DNA from: CALFUK01 sp964450495
GTDB lineage: Bacteria; Bacteroidota; Bacteroidia; Chitinophagales; Saprospiraceae
NCBI GenBank assembly: GCA_964450495.1
Contig: CAYVFU010000012.1
Span: 1 to 64,000, forward strand
Direction: 5' to 3'
Length of the DNA: 64,000 nucleotides
Of the stretch, positions 44,199-54,525 are shown one piece after another. The notes below the pieces were generated by a model. That model did no database searches. It was not told the origin of the DNA and saw nothing but the letters and a program-made list of their open reading frames with translations. Numbering within the stretch: position 1 is the stretch's first letter; the number at the start of each line of letters is the position of its first letter. The translations under genes and the position numbers were made by a program.

Positions 44199-47100
44199 GT
44201 GTCAAAAGGTGTTCTCTTAAACAATTCTATTGTAGAAAAGTGTGCAAAGAATATTGCAGCTTACAAGCAATTCATCGATATTGCCTATGATCCCGTATGT
44301 CTGTTTCACAAGCCATCCTTAACATGTTTGTACTACAATACGAAGTTCAAACGTGCTTTCAATCCAAAGGACACATCTACACTTCCAGACTTACTCCAGA
44401 AAAACGCTGATTCTAAATATGAACTTAAACCCCTATTAGAAGACCGTCTATCAAAACAACGTATCGAACGAGATTTTCGAACTACAATCCCTTGTGATGA
44501 TACTCAAGAATTTGAATTAACATTATCTGAGTCAGCTGATGCTCAATGTATGCTATGCTCTATTAGACAAATATCACTACACAAGAATTACACAGCCTCA
44601 TTTGAAAATGATCACAATCAAATCATACTTTCATCCCTAAAAAATTATAAAAAAATAATTGACTCTTCACCTTTTGCCGTGTTGAAAACGGATATGGAGG
44701 GTATAATTACATTTAATTCTAGCTATTCCGAATATATACATGGTGAATGTAATAGTCCTTTAGTAGGAACACATTTAAACAAACACTTTAATCTCAACGG
44801 TTCAAATTTATTTGATAAACTAAAGAAAAAATTGATCTCTCAGAAAAAGGGAAATGGTCAGCTTGTTGCCCATGCGCTAAATATACATGGTAACCACAAA
44901 GAAGTGGAAATTCGATATACGCTCATCGATGATGAAAATTCTCAAGCAATACTTTTAAATTATTATGATATATCTGAACAAGTTAGAATAAAATCAAATC
45001 TTCGACAATCAAATAAGAAAATTCAATCAATGCTAGACTTGTCTAGTATGCCCATTATTGAAATAGGCGAAACGGGGATAATATTAAATTCGTCACCTAA
45101 TATTAATCAGTTTTTTGGAATTGATGATCATGATATAACGGGTAATTCAATCTATTCTATTATAAAAACAGAAAACCACGCTTCATTCACTGAATTCATA
45201 CAATCAATTCTAATACCTGATAAAAGTAAACTTACACATACATTTAGGCTAGTTGATAAATCCGGCACAGAAAAGGTTATCCAGTTATCTGGTAATCTAA
45301 TTGAAGACAACAATCAAAATAGGCATAGAATTATACTGATTTGTGAAAATATAACAGAACGGCTCAATTCAGAATTAGCTTTAATCGAAAAAGACAAGGC
45401 ATTACACACACTTTTAGAAAATTCACCTTTTGGGATATACGCGATAGACCTGAATTACAATATCACATTTATTAATAAAAATGCAATTCAAAGCTTTAAA
45501 CAAAATCAAAACATTGAAGTATCCATATTTGACAATTTAAAAGATAAGATAGATTCAGAAGAATTTATAGAGTGGGACAAATTATTCAATCGAGTATTTA
45601 ATGGGGAGAGTTTTTACTCTGTTGGTCAAATAGCTAATAATCCAAATAAAATAGTAAACAACCGATATGCGCCTTTGAAAGATGCTTTCGGAAACATTAT
45701 AGGGTGTATTGAGGTGTCTCATGACATTACTTCAATTAAGTTAAAGGAATATGAATTACTAGAACGAGAGGCCTATCTCAACTCTATTTTAAATAGTGCG
45801 CCTAATGCTATATTGGTATTAGACCTTAACCACACTGTGACCGCAATAAACCCAGAAGCGGTGTCCTTCTTTAAGAAAGAGTATGCGACAGATTTACACA
45901 AGCACATCAAACTGGATTCCGTAATTGGAAGTGGAATCATGAGTCCATATACTGATGTTTTTAAGAGAGCATGCAAAGGTGAGGTTGTGAACTTCTTTGT
46001 TGTTCTTGACACTCTTGGGTCAAAGAAATACTACGATTGGACAGTAAGTCCTGTCAAAGATTATACAGAAACCATTATCGGAGCAAAAATTTTAATTCAA
46101 GACAGATCAAAAAAAGTTGAAAGTGCTAAAGCTTTGATTGAAAGTGAATTAAAATACAAACAATTACTAGATGTAATACCTGGTGGGATTCTCATGACCA
46201 GGCCTAATGGTGCGTTCCTTTATGCTTCTCCTGCGGTCCACGATATGCTAGGTGTACCAAGACATTACTCTTTAGAAAATTATGGCTACAAGACCTTTGT
46301 TCCAAATGTAGAGTTTTTTCAAAAAAACTTACAGTCCAATATAATTAATGAAAATTATTCAGTAACAAATAGAATAGCTGCAACTAAAAGAGATGGGACA
46401 CCTGTCTGGCTGGACACACAAAGCAAATTAGTCAAATACAATAAGGAAGACGTCATTTTATCTGTTCTCATTGACGTTACCAAGACTGTAGAAATAGAAA
46501 AGGAAAAAGAGTTAAACCAAAAACTGTATGAGATATTAGTGGAAAGCTCTCTCGATGGAACGGATGTAACTGAAATTAAAGGAACTAAAGAAAAACCAGA
46601 ATACACGCTGTTGATTAGGAATGAAAGAATGAAAATGTTTTTTAATTCCAATAAAAACGCATGTATAGAATTAGAACATCTACTTTCTATCGTACCAGAA
46701 TATCAGTCAAACGGAGAGCTGAGCAAAGATGTGTTAACAAATGATTGGAAAATATTTATTGAAAATAAAAAGTTTACTGCTGAGCGCTTAATCTATAATA
46801 CAAAGAAAGAATTAAGAAATGTATTCAGATCAGTCCAATTAATTGAATTCGATAATAGAACTTTCCTAGTACGGAGTTATAAAGATGTAACTGATCTCCG
46901 TAAAAAAGATATTGAAATTTCTTTAAGGGCATCGGAAATAGAAAAAAATAATAAAGTTTTACAAAATTACATTGAGTCAAATGTTAGCTTAGAAAGATTC
47001 GCATACGTCACAGCTCATGACTTAAAATCACCTATCAGAACAATCATAAGTTTTGCACAATTGCTTGAAAGAGGAATTTGGCATGACCTTACTCCTAAAA

Positions 47101-47669
47101 ATCAAACATTTCTCAGAATAATTATTGACAGTTCAAGAAACATGTTTTCTCTTGTGGAAGATGTCTTGTCTTACTCTCAAATTGGTACAGAAAAACTGAC
47201 TACTCATAATTTTTATATTGATCAATTTTTGGAATTTCAAACCTCTCTATTACAAGAAGAAATTAATTCGCATAATGCCAGCATTACATATGATATAAAC
47301 ATAAATACTATTGAGTGTGATAAAATAAAGCTTGGACAATTACTTCAAAACCTAGTGAGAAATGGGATTAAATTTCATAAAGAAAATGAGAAGCCCATAG
47401 TTAATATTTCAGTTGTAGATTGTGGAGACGAATGGAAATTTGGGGTCTCTGATAATGGCATCGGAATAAAAAAAGAACACCAAGAAGATATATTTACCGT
47501 ATTCAAACGCCTTCATACAAAAGGAGAGTTTAGAGGCAACGGCATTGGCTTAAGTACCTGTCAAAAAATAGTAGAGCTCTGGTCGGGCAAAATCTGGGTT
47601 GAATCTGAAGAAGGAGTTGGCTCTACTTTTTACTTTACAATTCCAAAAAAAGCTAAACGTATACTCTAA
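44199..47669 (+). CDS. Soluble multi-PAS sensor histidine kinase
   Basis: 1156 aa, no signal peptide or membrane segment, so it is a cytosolic sensor. Roughly six or seven PAS/PAC modules occupy residues ~20-905, recognised by recurring patterns such as KKIIDSSPFAVLKTDMEG, KALHTLLENSPFGIYAIDLN, LNSILNSAPNAILVLDLN and KYKQLLDVIPGGILMTRPNG. The kinase core follows: HisKA with His940 (AYVTAHDLKSPIRT), N box (LGQLLQNLVRNGIKFH), G1 (SDNGIGI), F box and G2 (RGNGIGLSTCQKIVELWSG). The GTG start is forced: an in-frame TAA lies two codons upstream and no ATG follows for about 130 codons. No cognate response regulator is adjacent. Confidence 0.93.
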   Translation: MSKGVLLNNSIVEKCAKNIAAYKQFIDIAYDPVCLFHKPSLTCLYYNTKFKRAFNPKDTSTLPDLLQKNADSKYELKPLLEDRLSKQRIERDFRTTIPCDDTQEFELTLSESADAQCMLCSIRQISLHKNYTASFENDHNQIILSSLKNYKKIIDSSPFAVLKTDMEGIITFNSSYSEYIHGECNSPLVGTHLNKHFNLNGSNLFDKLKKKLISQKKGNGQLVAHALNIHGNHKEVEIRYTLIDDENSQAILLNYYDISEQVRIKSNLRQSNKKIQSMLDLSSMPIIEIGETGIILNSSPNINQFFGIDDHDITGNSIYSIIKTENHASFTEFIQSILIPDKSKLTHTFRLVDKSGTEKVIQLSGNLIEDNNQNRHRIILICENITERLNSELALIEKDKALHTLLENSPFGIYAIDLNYNITFINKNAIQSFKQNQNIEVSIFDNLKDKIDSEEFIEWDKLFNRVFNGESFYSVGQIANNPNKIVNNRYAPLKDAFGNIIGCIEVSHDITSIKLKEYELLEREAYLNSILNSAPNAILVLDLNHTVTAINPEAVSFFKKEYATDLHKHIKLDSVIGSGIMSPYTDVFKRACKGEVVNFFVVLDTLGSKKYYDWTVSPVKDYTETIIGAKILIQDRSKKVESAKALIESELKYKQLLDVIPGGILMTRPNGAFLYASPAVHDMLGVPRHYSLENYGYKTFVPNVEFFQKNLQSNIINENYSVTNRIAATKRDGTPVWLDTQSKLVKYNKEDVILSVLIDVTKTVEIEKEKELNQKLYEILVESSLDGTDVTEIKGTKEKPEYTLLIRNERMKMFFNSNKNACIELEHLLSIVPEYQSNGELSKDVLTNDWKIFIENKKFTAERLIYNTKKELRNVFRSVQLIEFDNRTFLVRSYKDVTDLRKKDIEISLRASEIEKNNKVLQNYIESNVSLERFAYVTAHDLKSPIRTIISFAQLLERGIWHDLTPKNQTFLRIIIDSSRNMFSLVEDVLSYSQIGTEKLTTHNFYIDQFLEFQTSLLQEEINSHNASITYDININTIECDKIKLGQLLQNLVRNGIKFHKENEKPIVNISVVDCGDEWKFGVSDNGIGIKKEHQEDIFTVFKRLHTKGEFRGNGIGLSTCQKIVELWSGKIWVESEEGVGSTFYFTIPKKAKRIL

Positions 47670-48644
47670 TTAGTCAACTTTCAAAATTAATTTTCCCGCA
47701 TTTTCATTTCGCTCCATCATTAAGTGTGCACTAACAATATCATTCCAATTGAAAACTTGATGTATCACAGGAGATAATTTACCACCTTTAAAGGAAGGAT
47801 AGACAGAGTCTATAAATGCCTTTGTCAATGCTACTTTATAACTTGATGATCTTGCTCTTAATGTAGAACCCATCACGCTCAACCTTTTCCAGACTATTTG
47901 TCCCACATTACTATTTTCCACTTTTAATCCACCTAGTGCAGCCAGCATCACCATCCGGCCATCGAGAGATAAGACATCCAGATTATCAGAAAAATAACTA
48001 CCAGCAATAAAGTCTAATATGACGTCAATCTTTATCCCCTGATTTGTAATCTCTTCTTTGAAGGAGTTGGTTTTGTAATCAATAATTACATCAGCACCTA
48101 GTTTTGCACAAACATCATGTTTTCCTGCAGAAGCAGTAGTAACAACTTTTGCACCTAACAATTTTGCAAGTTGAATTGCTGCTGTACCTACACCACTTGC
48201 GCCAGCATGTACAAGTATTGTTTCTTCGGATTTCAATTTTGCTAACCAATGCAAAGATTGAAACGCTGTTAAGAATACCTCAGGTATAGCCGCACCTTCT
48301 TCAAATGACATATTTTCTGAAATTGGTATAATCATATCTTCATGGACTTGTACGAATTCAGCATAACCGCCTCCATCAATTAAGGCACAAACACGATCTC
48401 CAATATTCCATTTGGTCACTGTAGAACCTATTTCTGTAATAATACCTGCCACTTCCAAGCCTAAAATTTCAGATGCACCAGGTGGCGGTGGGTACATGCC
48501 CATTCGTTGCAAAGTATCTGCTCGATTAATGCCACATGCTTTTACCTTGACAAGTACTTCATTAGAGCCACACATTGGTTTTGGTACTTCTCCGATATAT
48601 AAAACATCTGGTTTTCCAAAGTCAGATAATAAAACTGCTTTCAT
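47670..48644 (-). CDS. NAD(P)H quinone oxidoreductase, PIG3-like (zinc-free MDR family)
   Basis: 324 aa from the ATG at 48644 (MKAVLLSDFG, the family's usual start); an in-frame ATG at 48659 is an alternative. It is a medium-chain reductase with a GroES-like N-terminal domain (CGINRADTLQRMGMYPPPPG, VCALIDGGGYAEF) and a Rossmann domain (ETILVHAGASGVGTAAIQLAKLLGA). The zinc ligands of alcohol dehydrogenases are missing. The motifs match the PIG3/TP53I3-type quinone reductases. Its stop abuts the stop of the PAS kinase gene with no gap. Confidence 0.88.
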   Translation of the reverse strand: MKAVLLSDFGKPDVLYIGEVPKPMCGSNEVLVKVKACGINRADTLQRMGMYPPPPGASEILGLEVAGIITEIGSTVTKWNIGDRVCALIDGGGYAEFVQVHEDMIIPISENMSFEEGAAIPEVFLTAFQSLHWLAKLKSEETILVHAGASGVGTAAIQLAKLLGAKVVTTASAGKHDVCAKLGADVIIDYKTNSFKEEITNQGIKIDVILDFIAGSYFSDNLDVLSLDGRMVMLAALGGLKVENSNVGQIVWKRLSVMGSTLRARSSSYKVALTKAFIDSVYPSFKGGKLSPVIHQVFNWNDIVSAHLMMERNENAGKLILKVD

Positions 48645-48731
48645 GTTGCTAAAGGTCATCTTTTGTATGAACAAAACAATCGTCCGTGGAAAAATATTTG
48701 AGACATAACATTGAATTTGTACTTTTATAAT

Positions 48732-49088
48732 ATGATACGTATAGTCTGGTTCATATCGCTAGTATTGGCTTTGGGCTGTCACTCGCACAGCCATGAACCA
48801 TCTGCAGAGCTCAAAAAAGCTTTTTCAATACAACAAGAAGCATTGTCAATACATCAAGATGTGGAGAAATTAATAAAACAACATGGTGCAGAGTCCAAGT
48901 ACGCTGATAAATTAAAATTATGGCATGAAAACATGGTCGAAATTGAAGGAATGGCACACGACCACAAAAATTGTTCTCATAATCATGCGCCATCAAATAT
49001 AAGTGTGTCCGATAAAGAAATGATTGTGGTCCAACAAGAATGGAAAGACTCCATTATCGTTATTAAAAACCAATTACAATCGCTCTAA
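48732..49088 (+). CDS. Small histidine-rich lipoprotein
   Basis: 118 aa from the ATG at 48732 (a TTG-initiated frame extends 7 codons upstream). Lipobox ALGC (Cys16) is directly followed by HSHSHEP. A second His cluster (MAHDHKNCSHNHAP) is near residues 79-93. The middle is helical and charged. The His/Cys clusters suggest metal binding at the envelope, but no family is recognised. Confidence 0.6.
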   Translation: MIRIVWFISLVLALGCHSHSHEPSAELKKAFSIQQEALSIHQDVEKLIKQHGAESKYADKLKLWHENMVEIEGMAHDHKNCSHNHAPSNISVSDKEMIVVQQEWKDSIIVIKNQLQSL

Positions 49089-49181
49089 ACATCATAAGTG
49101 TCTATTTTAACGGTCTTACACATTCAGTATCATTTAGCTTACATCTTCCCTTATTGCCCTTAATGTTTAAAATGTTTCACC

Positions 49182-49688
49182 ATGACTGCATTATTCATCT
49201 CAGGCTCTTCGTCTAAGTCATCTTCCAATTCTACCTTATTAGTGGCAGTTTCAAAATTAGATAACCACTTACAAGTTGAATTCGCCTCACCATTGACTAC
49301 ATTACCTCTCTACTCTGCAGACGATGATCACACTTCAGTTTCAGAGATAGTTGTTGCGTTTAGACAACAAATTAGATCAGCAGATTGCGTTATTATTTCA
49401 ACGCCAGAATACCTCCATAATATTCCAGCTGTACTTAAAAATAGTTTGGAATGGTTAAAAACAGGCGGAGAATTACAACGAAAAAAAGTAATCCCCATAT
49501 GCTATACACCCAAAGAACCTAGAGGAGAAAAAGCACTAGAATCCTTAGTCAATTCACTACTTGCCTTAGAAGCCAATGTACTCTGTAAAATCAGATTATT
49601 TCATAAGGATATAAGATTTGACGAAACAGGAAAACTGTTACCATGTATAGGTAAAGATATTGTCACTGAAAGCATAGCGCTTCTATAA
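49182..49688 (+). CDS. NAD(P)H-dependent FMN reductase
   Basis: 168-aa flavodoxin-fold reductase. FMN-phosphate loop SGSSSKSSSNSTLL is at the N-terminus. The central motif STPEYLHNIPAVLKNSLEWL is the hallmark of the NADPH-dependent FMN reductase/ChrR/SsuE family (usually PEYN.. or PEYH..). It is cytosolic. The electron acceptor (quinone, chromate, azo or flavin) cannot be told from sequence. Confidence 0.88.
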   Translation: MTALFISGSSSKSSSNSTLLVAVSKLDNHLQVEFASPLTTLPLYSADDDHTSVSEIVVAFRQQIRSADCVIISTPEYLHNIPAVLKNSLEWLKTGGELQRKKVIPICYTPKEPRGEKALESLVNSLLALEANVLCKIRLFHKDIRFDETGKLLPCIGKDIVTESIALL

Positions 49689-49718
49689 TAATAGGGTTTG
49701 TTTGACTATTTTTAGCTC

Positions 49719-52265
49719 ATGGCTATTAACATCAAATCTCTGTTTTTATCAATTTGTGCATTGTGTTTAATGATCTTTTTCTCATGCGCTTCAGATAATA
49801 GTGAAACTGCCAAAAATGATAACGGTCTTCACATCACACATGAAGTCCAAGAAGTTGATTTAGGAAGCTCAACATCAGTTGTCAATTGGACGATCATAAA
49901 TAAGTACTTAAAGCCACTCCCAAAAACTGGATGGTCAATTTACTTTAATCAGATTGCAATGATCATTGACAATGGTGATACTGATGTGGGACTAGTTGTT
50001 GAAAATGTAAAAGGAGATTACCAACGGATTTATCCTGATTCAAGCTTCACTGGACTCAATGTCGGAGACTCTTTGTCCTTCAGTCAAAAAATAAACTATC
50101 CTATACTGCGAAAAACATTTACGCCATCAAGCCTATACATTGCATACGATAATGGGTATACGACACCCATCGAAAATGTTACCCACATACCATTTTCTGA
50201 TGAAGTAAAACAAAATTTAAATTCACCATCTGCTGCTGACATTTATAAAAAAAATAAACTTTTAAGTGTAAAACCAAAAACAGATATTTTACCCATTTCA
50301 CCAAAACCTAAATCTTATAAAAAAGAAGAAGGAACGTTAAACTATTCGGGAACAATACATATTTCGTCTGGCACATTTTTCCGTAAAGAAGCAGTACAAC
50401 TAAAAGACTATTTGTCAGAAGTTTTTACCGGCTCAATATTCTTTAGCGAATCATCAAATGATGAACCAGACAACACCATCAATCTAATAAAAAGCGATGA
50501 TGTCGATAATCCTAGTGCATATCAATTAAGTGTATCAAACAAAGGTATATCAATCAGAGCATCACATCAGCAAGGCATATTTTATGGGATACAATCCTTG
50601 AGACATTTAATTGCGAACGAGAATTATACAAATCCTTCTAATGAAATATCTATTCAATATGCGCTAATTGATGATGAAGCTCGTTTTAATTATCGTGGAT
50701 TAATGATAGATGTTTCTCGAAACTTCCATAGTAAAGAAGCCATTTTTAAAACGCTTGATTTGATGGCATTCTTCAAATTGAATAAATTTCATTTTCACCT
50801 GACAGATGATGAAGGTTGGAGACTAGAAATTGATGGATTACCCGAGTTAACTGACATTGGGGCAAAACGCGGTCACACGACAGACGAATCAGATATGCTC
50901 TATCCATTTTATTCTTCTGGACCGGACGCAGAGAATTCTTATGGAAGTGGTTTCTACAGCAAAGCTGATTTTATCGAAATCCTTCAATATGCTAATGACC
51001 GTCACATAGAAGTTATTCCAGAAATAGATTTACCTGGACACATGCGAGCTGCCATAATTGCTATGACAGCCAGATATAATAGATTGAAAACAGCAGGTGA
51101 TGAAAATGGAGCAAGTAAATATTTACTTGAAGACTTCGATGATGAGTCCGTATATTCTTCTGCGCAAGGATATAATGATAATGCAATGTGCGTGTGCCGA
51201 GAATCTGCGTTTACATTTATTGAAAAAGTTGTAGAAGAACTTGTAAACCTATATGATGATGCTGGAATACCTTTAAAAGTCTTCCATAGCGGCGGAGATG
51301 AAGTAGCATATGGGGCATGGCAAAAATCACCTGTGTGTGAAAAGTTCATAGCAGAAACGGAAGATCTCAACAGTTCTGATGATCTCCATGCCTACACCCT
51401 TAATAGATTAAAAGCCATTTTGGCAAAGCACGATATAAAATCTGCTGGCTGGGAAGAAATACTATTAAAACACGGTGCAGATGGCCACAATACTACAGAA
51501 ATAAATACTGATTTCTTAGGGGACAATATGCGTGCTTATGTGTGGAATGCGATATGGGGAGGAGGCAGAGAAGAGATGGCTTATAAACTGGCCAATTTGG
51601 GTTATGAAGTTGTGATTAGTAATTCTGCACAACTCTACCTCGACATGGCATACAATACCGACCCTGAAGAAACAGGATTAAGTTGGTCAGGTTATACTGA
51701 TACTAAAAGTGCTTTCGATTTAGTCCCTTTAGATATTTATAAAACTGCTGGAGTCTCAGACATTGACAACTTTGTCAAAGGCAAAACACCGTTGACAGAA
51801 AAAGGCAAGACAAATATTTTAGGCATACAAGGACAGATATGGAGTGAAACAATACGAAGTGAAGAACTTCTTTTTTACATGATGTTTCCGAAACTAATAT
51901 CTGTTGCCGAACGTGCATGGTCCCCTGAGCAACCATGGGAAAGTGAACCTGCCAATAATATTCTAAATGTTCAGCAGAGCTATTGGAATGACTTCACAAA
52001 TACACTAGGTCATTATGTGTTACCAAAACTAGATGTTAAAGACGTGAGCTACAGGATTCCACCTCCTGGTGCTGTTGTAGAAAATGGTCAATTAAGTGCA
52101 AATACTCTATTTCCAGGATTGACTATTCGATACACAACTGATGGATCAATTCCGACAGAAGATTCTCAAGAATACATATCTCCAATAAAAATAATTGAAA
52201 ATAACATTGTACTTAAGACATTTTCAAGTAATGGCAGGAGTAGTAGAGCTGTCAAATTAAATTAA
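49719..52265 (+). CDS. Beta-N-acetylhexosaminidase, GH20 lipoprotein
   Basis: 848-aa lipoprotein (lipobox FFSC, Cys24). Domain order is a CHB_HEX-type N-terminal carbohydrate-binding domain (~30-160), GH20b (~190-325), GH20 catalytic barrel (~328-760) with the catalytic Asp527-Glu528 pair in HSGGDEVAYG, and a C-terminal chitobiase-type domain (~775-848, YTTDGSIPTEDS). Supporting motifs are FRGLMIDVSRNFH-like YRGLMIDVSRNFHSKE, FHFHLTDDEGWRLEI, EVIPEIDLPGHMRA and GIQGQIWSETI. It removes terminal GlcNAc/GalNAc from chitobiose or glycans at the cell surface. No chitin-uptake genes are adjacent. Confidence 0.95.
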   Translation: MAINIKSLFLSICALCLMIFFSCASDNSETAKNDNGLHITHEVQEVDLGSSTSVVNWTIINKYLKPLPKTGWSIYFNQIAMIIDNGDTDVGLVVENVKGDYQRIYPDSSFTGLNVGDSLSFSQKINYPILRKTFTPSSLYIAYDNGYTTPIENVTHIPFSDEVKQNLNSPSAADIYKKNKLLSVKPKTDILPISPKPKSYKKEEGTLNYSGTIHISSGTFFRKEAVQLKDYLSEVFTGSIFFSESSNDEPDNTINLIKSDDVDNPSAYQLSVSNKGISIRASHQQGIFYGIQSLRHLIANENYTNPSNEISIQYALIDDEARFNYRGLMIDVSRNFHSKEAIFKTLDLMAFFKLNKFHFHLTDDEGWRLEIDGLPELTDIGAKRGHTTDESDMLYPFYSSGPDAENSYGSGFYSKADFIEILQYANDRHIEVIPEIDLPGHMRAAIIAMTARYNRLKTAGDENGASKYLLEDFDDESVYSSAQGYNDNAMCVCRESAFTFIEKVVEELVNLYDDAGIPLKVFHSGGDEVAYGAWQKSPVCEKFIAETEDLNSSDDLHAYTLNRLKAILAKHDIKSAGWEEILLKHGADGHNTTEINTDFLGDNMRAYVWNAIWGGGREEMAYKLANLGYEVVISNSAQLYLDMAYNTDPEETGLSWSGYTDTKSAFDLVPLDIYKTAGVSDIDNFVKGKTPLTEKGKTNILGIQGQIWSETIRSEELLFYMMFPKLISVAERAWSPEQPWESEPANNILNVQQSYWNDFTNTLGHYVLPKLDVKDVSYRIPPPGAVVENGQLSANTLFPGLTIRYTTDGSIPTEDSQEYISPIKIIENNIVLKTFSSNGRSSRAVKLN

Positions 52266-52415
52266 TGTAAATATATAATGCATTGATATACAAATATCAT
52301 TATCATATTTTTTATGAAGCTTAAGACTTAGGCTGGATATATGTAAATCTAAATCCAACAATATTTAGCTGAATTGCGTCAATAGAATCAAATAAATGGA
52401 TCTGATTAAACGTAA

Positions 52416-52643
52416 AATTCAGGACCAAATAAAACTTATTTTTGGAGAACCTACGACTAACAAGAAATTGACTGGATAGAAGAACGAGAAGGCAAACTGT
52501 TTGGATATGAAATTAAATGGAATCCAAATAAAAAAATTAAAGCACCTAAAGCTAGGACCTCAAACTATGAAGAAGCCAACTTTGAAGTGATTGATCGAGA
52601 TAATTATTTGGAATGGATAAGTGATTTAAAATTTCAAAAATGA
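52416..52643 (+). pseudogene. C-terminal remnant of a DUF4143 ATP-binding protein
   Basis: The frame reads NSGPNKTYFWRTYD, then a TAA (52458-52460) where the family has Gln, then QEIDWIEEREGKLFGYEIKW...FEVIDRDNYLEWI and a terminal TGA. YFWRTYDxQEIDWIEE and the YEIKWNP segment are characteristic of the C-terminal DUF4143 domain of AAA+-type ATPases, where the EIKW strand is nuclease-like. The AAA domain and most of DUF4143 are missing upstream and an in-frame stop is present, so this is a decayed gene. The rest of the ~460-base stretch around it (52266-52415 and 52644-52725) shows no feature. Confidence 0.85.
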
Positions 52644-52725
52644 AAAGACGAAAACTCCTATCTATTACCAAAAGTAGATTGATCAAATTATATTTTTATA
52701 ATATGAAGTAGTCACGATTAAATCT

Positions 52726-54519
52726 TTAATCATTCAATTTCAAGACTTCTAAAAATGCTTTCTGTGGCACTTGGACAGTTCCAATTTGACGCATCTTCTT
52801 TTTACCCTTTTTTTGCTTTTCTAAGAGCTTTCGTTTACGCGTGATATCTCCACCATAGCACTTTGCAGTAACATCTTTTCGCAATGCAGAAATGGTTTCT
52901 CTCGCAATTATTTTAGCGCCGATAGCAGCTTGAATAGCGATGACGAATTGTTGTCTGGGTAATAGGTCTTTGAGTTTTTTACAAATTTTTCTCCCGAATG
53001 ATTCTGCTTTGTCTCGGTGTACCAAAGATGACAAGGCATCCACAGATTCACCATTTAATTTTATATCGAGTTTGACAAGATTAGATGCGCTGTAGGCGAT
53101 TGGTACATAATCAAAAGACGCGTAGCCTTTAGATATTGATTTTAGCCTGTCGTAGAAATCAAAAACAATTTCTGCTAATGGCAGTTCAAAGGTTAACTCC
53201 ACTCTTTCTGTGGTTAAGTAGGTTTGCTTACTGAGCGTGCCTCGCTTCTCTAAAGCAAGGCTCATGATTGAACCAATATAATCTGGAGCAGTAATCACCT
53301 GTGCACGGATATATGGCTCTTCTACCCTATCTAACATCGTTGGATCAGGTAACTCAGACGGAGTATTAATGATAAGCTCTTCACCTTTTTTAGTATAAGC
53401 TACATACGACACGTTTGGTACCGTAGTGATTACTTCTTGATCAAATTCTCTTGATAATCGCTCTTGGATTATTTCTAGATGGAGCATTCCCAGGAATCCA
53501 CATCTGAATCCAAATCCTAACGCTACCGAAGTCTCTGGTTCGAATACTAAAGATGCATCGTTTAATTGCAGTTTTTCTAAACTGTCTCGGAGATCTTCGA
53601 AGTGCTCATTTTCTATAGGATAAATTCCTGCAAAGACCATTGGCTTGACATCCTCAAAACCCTGTATCGCAGACTCGCAGGGGTTTTCTGCTAGGGTGAT
53701 TGTATCTCCTACTTTTATTTCTTTCGAATCTTTTATCCCAGTAATGATGTAGCCTACATTCCCAGTAGATAAAGTCTTTTTTGGAATTTGGTCTAATTGC
53801 AAAATACCAATTTCATCAGCAAAGTATTCTGCCCCTGTATTGACAAATTTGACTTTGTCTCCTTTCGCAATTTTACCATTTAATATTCTATAATAAGCGA
53901 TCACCCCTCTGTAGGAATTAAACATTGAATCAAAAATCAATGCTTGAAATGGCGCTTCAGGATCACCATCAGGTGCAGGTATTCTTTCTACTGCTGCAGC
54001 TAGTATTTCAGCAATACCAATACCTGTCTTCCCACTTGCATGAATGATTTCTTCTCTGTCACAACCCAAAAGGTCAATGATCTGATCAGACACTTCGTCA
54101 ACCATTGCACTGTCCATGTCGACTTTATTCAAAATGGGAATAATCTCTAAATCATGTTCGATGGCTAAATACAAATTTGAAATGGTTTGTGCCTGAATCC
54201 CTTGTGATGCATCTACCAATAACAATGCACCTTCACAAGCTGCAATTGAACGAGAAACCTCATAAGAGAAATCTACGTGACCAGGTGTATCAATCAGATT
54301 TAAGGTGTATTTCTGACCATCTGTATGATTGTAATACATCTGAATCGCATGACTCTTGATCGTAATGCCTCGCTCTCTTTCGATATCCATATCATCCAAT
54401 GCTTGGCTTTTCATATCTCTCTCTGATATGGTCTTTGTCTCTTCTAGTAGACGATCCGAAAGTGTACTTTTCCCATGATCAATATGAGCAATGACACAAA
54501 AATTCCTAATTAACTTCAT
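52726..54519 (-). CDS. lepA: Elongation factor 4 (back-translocating GTPase LepA)
   Basis: 597 aa from the ATG at 54519 (MKLIRNFCVIAHIDHGKST); the longer frame starts at a non-family Met and crosses a promoter box. Translational GTPase with G1 AHIDHGKS, G2/switch I ERGITIKSHAI, G3 DTPGHVDF and G4 NKVDMDSA. EF-G-like domains follow, then the EF4-specific C-terminal domain GGDITRKRKLLEKQKKGKKKMR. It remodels stalled ribosomes under stress. Confidence 0.97.
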   Translation of the reverse strand: MKLIRNFCVIAHIDHGKSTLSDRLLEETKTISERDMKSQALDDMDIERERGITIKSHAIQMYYNHTDGQKYTLNLIDTPGHVDFSYEVSRSIAACEGALLLVDASQGIQAQTISNLYLAIEHDLEIIPILNKVDMDSAMVDEVSDQIIDLLGCDREEIIHASGKTGIGIAEILAAAVERIPAPDGDPEAPFQALIFDSMFNSYRGVIAYYRILNGKIAKGDKVKFVNTGAEYFADEIGILQLDQIPKKTLSTGNVGYIITGIKDSKEIKVGDTITLAENPCESAIQGFEDVKPMVFAGIYPIENEHFEDLRDSLEKLQLNDASLVFEPETSVALGFGFRCGFLGMLHLEIIQERLSREFDQEVITTVPNVSYVAYTKKGEELIINTPSELPDPTMLDRVEEPYIRAQVITAPDYIGSIMSLALEKRGTLSKQTYLTTERVELTFELPLAEIVFDFYDRLKSISKGYASFDYVPIAYSASNLVKLDIKLNGESVDALSSLVHRDKAESFGRKICKKLKDLLPRQQFVIAIQAAIGAKIIARETISALRKDVTAKCYGGDITRKRKLLEKQKKGKKKMRQIGTVQVPQKAFLEVLKLND

Positions 54520-54525
54520 CTGGTG

